Shown here: positions 62,675 to 64,000 of the stretch, in pieces
Numbering within the stretch: position 1 is the first letter of the stretch
Layout: each line of letters opens with the position of its first letter
NCBI RefSeq assembly: GCF_022637555.1
Contig: NZ_CP093342.1
Coordinates: 2,108,001-2,172,000, forward strand
Direction: 5' to 3'
Length of the DNA stretch: 64,000 nucleotides
Source: Microbacterium sp. H1-D42
GTDB taxonomy: Bacteria > Actinomycetota > Actinomycetes > Actinomycetales > Microbacteriaceae
Position numbers and translations under genes: made by a program
The notes under the pieces: model-generated
Told to the model about the DNA's origin: nothing
Seen by the model: only the letters and a program-made list of their open reading frames with translations
The model's database searches: none

Positions 62675-62737
62675 TCCAAGAACCCCAAATCCCAGACATT
62701 ACACCGACACTCACATGCTAATATCTCCATCAAAGCC

Positions 62738-62766
62738 TTGCCAGTGTCGTAACTCTGTTCTACACT
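62738..62766 (+). promoter_or_regulatory. Promoter of the DUF222/HNH gene
   Basis: TTGCCA (62738-62743), an exact 17-base spacer, and TACACT (62761-62766). The -10 box ends 6 bases before the ATG at 62773, so the predicted transcript starts at the start codon. The 62680-62765 segment is much richer in A/T than the window average. Confidence 0.8.
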
Positions 62767-62772
62767 GAAAGC

Positions 62773-64000
62773 ATGTCCACCCCATACCTCGACCGCCTCT
62801 CACAGCAGAACGCGCTGCTGGATGAGTGGGTCGCGGTGCGGGAGGAGATCAACCGGGCAGAAGCCCGCGCCGCCGCGCTGTTGGCGCGGCGGGCTGTGCT
62901 GATGGAAGCGGACGCAGACGAGCAACCCGTGCATCGGGAGGCGATCTGGCGGTCGATGGTCGCGGAGTACTCCGCCGCAGGTCACATCGCCAAAGGCACC
63001 GCCGAACGCGCCTTCGGCGACGCGCAATGGCTGGCCACCGACCAGTTCGCTCTGCTGCGGGACTCGTTCGAAGCAGGCAGCATCACCGCCGCGCACGTGC
63101 GGGAGATCCTGCTCGCCGCCTCGCCCGTTCACGAGGCCATCGCCGCCGGCACCCTCACCCCCGACACCCTCGACCTCTACCAAACCGCGGCCGTCGTGTT
63201 CGCCGAGGTCGAGGCTCCCGCCCGGACGCGCGCGCACGCCCGCGAGGTCGCGGCGGCATTGGCCGGGCTGACGATTAACGAGAAGCACGAACGCGCAACC
63301 CACGAGCGCACCGTCACCGTGAAGTCCGTCGGCGACGGAATGGCCATCCTGCAGATCCTGCTCCCCGAACATCTCGCCGTGGCGATCCTGGACCGCCTCA
63401 CCCAGATGGCCCGCCACCAGAAGCAGCACCCCGAAGACCGCGACCCCACCCTCCCCATCGACGAAGACGCCATCGACGAAATGCTCCACGGCAACCCCGA
63501 GTACCACGACCCCGACAACGAACCGGAAGCAGAACCGGCGCCGGCATCGGCGCCAGGGGCGAAGGTGATCTTCGGGACCAGCGACACCTTCACCCGCGAC
63601 CCCTTCGACGAAGAAGAGGACGAGGTCTACTACAACGGCGAATACGTCCCACCAGACGAGAACCGCTTCCGAAACGACCCCAACGCGTACTGGGACTGGG
63701 TCGAACAGATGATCACCACCCCACCGGACATCATCCACATCCCCACCGACACCCGCACCATGGATCAGATCCGCGCCGACCTGCTCACCGACCTGCTCCT
63801 GTGCGCCGATCCCTCTCAGATCCACGGCACGGGTCTGGAGAACATCACCGCCACCATCCAAGTCACCATCGCCGCAACCACCCTCACCGACGCCGATGAC
63901 CACCCCGCGCAGTTGGACGGACACGGGGAACTCCACCCCGACATCGCACGGCAACTCGCCGGCATGAACAACGGCTGGACTCGACTGTTCCTCGACCCCA
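62773..64000 (+). CDS. DUF222-domain protein, probable HNH endonuclease (3' end outside window)
   Basis: The open frame from ATG 62773 gives at least 409 residues (MSTPYLDRLSQQNALLDEWV). The region about 20-230 is the DUF222 helical domain (EINRAEARAAALLARRAVLM; AFGDAQWLATDQFALLRDSF; LTINEKHERATHERTVTVKS), followed by an acidic linker (DPFDEEEDEVYYNGEYV). In this family the C-terminus carries an HNH nuclease domain, expected just beyond the window. Genes of this type occur in many copies in Microbacteriaceae and are suspected mobile or selfish elements. Its AT-rich upstream DNA and neighbouring repeat fit that. Confidence 0.85.
   Translation, partial: MSTPYLDRLSQQNALLDEWVAVREEINRAEARAAALLARRAVLMEADADEQPVHREAIWRSMVAEYSAAGHIAKGTAERAFGDAQWLATDQFALLRDSFEAGSITAAHVREILLAASPVHEAIAAGTLTPDTLDLYQTAAVVFAEVEAPARTRAHAREVAAALAGLTINEKHERATHERTVTVKSVGDGMAILQILLPEHLAVAILDRLTQMARHQKQHPEDRDPTLPIDEDAIDEMLHGNPEYHDPDNEPEAEPAPASAPGAKVIFGTSDTFTRDPFDEEEDEVYYNGEYVPPDENRFRNDPNAYWDWVEQMITTPPDIIHIPTDTRTMDQIRADLLTDLLLCADPSQIHGTGLENITATIQVTIAATTLTDADDHPAQLDGHGELHPDIARQLAGMNNGWTRLFLDP

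Noticed and set aside
1..64000. Prophage, integron, transposon, secondary-metabolite or defence islands
   Set aside because: No integrase, transposase, phage, restriction, toxin-antitoxin pair or polyketide/peptide synthetase genes were seen; the SNF2 helicase, glycosyltransferase and APH kinase stand alone without partner genes.
1..64000. tRNA or rRNA genes
   Set aside because: No cloverleaf-like segment with the conserved T-arm sequence or rRNA sequence was noticed in the intergenic spaces.

Overview
The window is high-GC actinobacterial DNA. The gene families, the many short TANNNT -10 boxes placed 6-7 bases before start codons, and the CE1758/CE1759-type flavoprotein pair, DUF5302 and DUF222-HNH genes suggest a Microbacteriaceae member, most likely Microbacterium or a close relative. 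That placement is inference from gene content; there is no rRNA or tRNA gene here to confirm it. Coding density is high and there is no integrase, transposase, phage structural gene or CRISPR array.

The backbone is a stretched-out version of the classic translation/RNA operon, all on the minus strand: proS (58.5 kb), nusA-ylxR-infB-rbfA (51.3-46.6 kb), truB-two membrane genes-ribF (43.0-40.4 kb), rpsO (10.7 kb) and pnp (left edge, truncated). Accessory genes sit in the gaps. The largest gap, about 30 kb between ribF and rpsO, holds most of the transport and regulatory genes.

From left to right: pnp 5' end, two tiny genes, an FMN reductase/flavin monooxygenase pair, a membrane acyltransferase, the EfeUOB iron-uptake operon with an iron box, a 2-oxoglutarate dioxygenase-like gene, a Tat-exported amine oxidase, rpsO, an MFS transporter with a short leader ORF, YceI and FKBP genes. 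Next come a polyamine-type ABC transporter (potA-potD-potB-potC) divergent from a GntR regulator and a free-standing Cache-domain protein, a PrsW protease, an FAH-family hydrolase, aspartase, a CpdA-like phosphodiesterase, a Pit phosphate transporter and a prolyl oligopeptidase. After a decayed DUF559 gene there is a two-component system divergent from a MacAB-like efflux operon, a membrane-anchored GH5 glycosidase, phosphofructokinase and an SNF2 helicase. The ribF-truB block is followed by mutY, a multicopper oxidase operon divergent from its TetR regulator, and the rbfA-nusA block. The right part holds a second amine oxidase, hydrolases, a LOG protein, a glycosyltransferase, proS, a PEP-mutase-family enzyme, an RNB ribonuclease with a phosphotransferase, and the 5' part of a DUF222/HNH gene.

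The most interesting structures are three related large palindromic repeats at 27.9, 28.5 and 34.1 kb (two flank the decayed DUF559 gene, one sits between convergent operons); a consistent leaderless-mRNA start signature on at least 14 genes; a perfect 10-bp inverted repeat as the probable TetR operator; the potABCD/GntR/soluble-Cache cluster; a polytopic membrane domain fused to a GH5 catalytic domain; and a reading frame with a strong ribosome binding site near 56.3 kb that has no stop before it runs antisense through proS.
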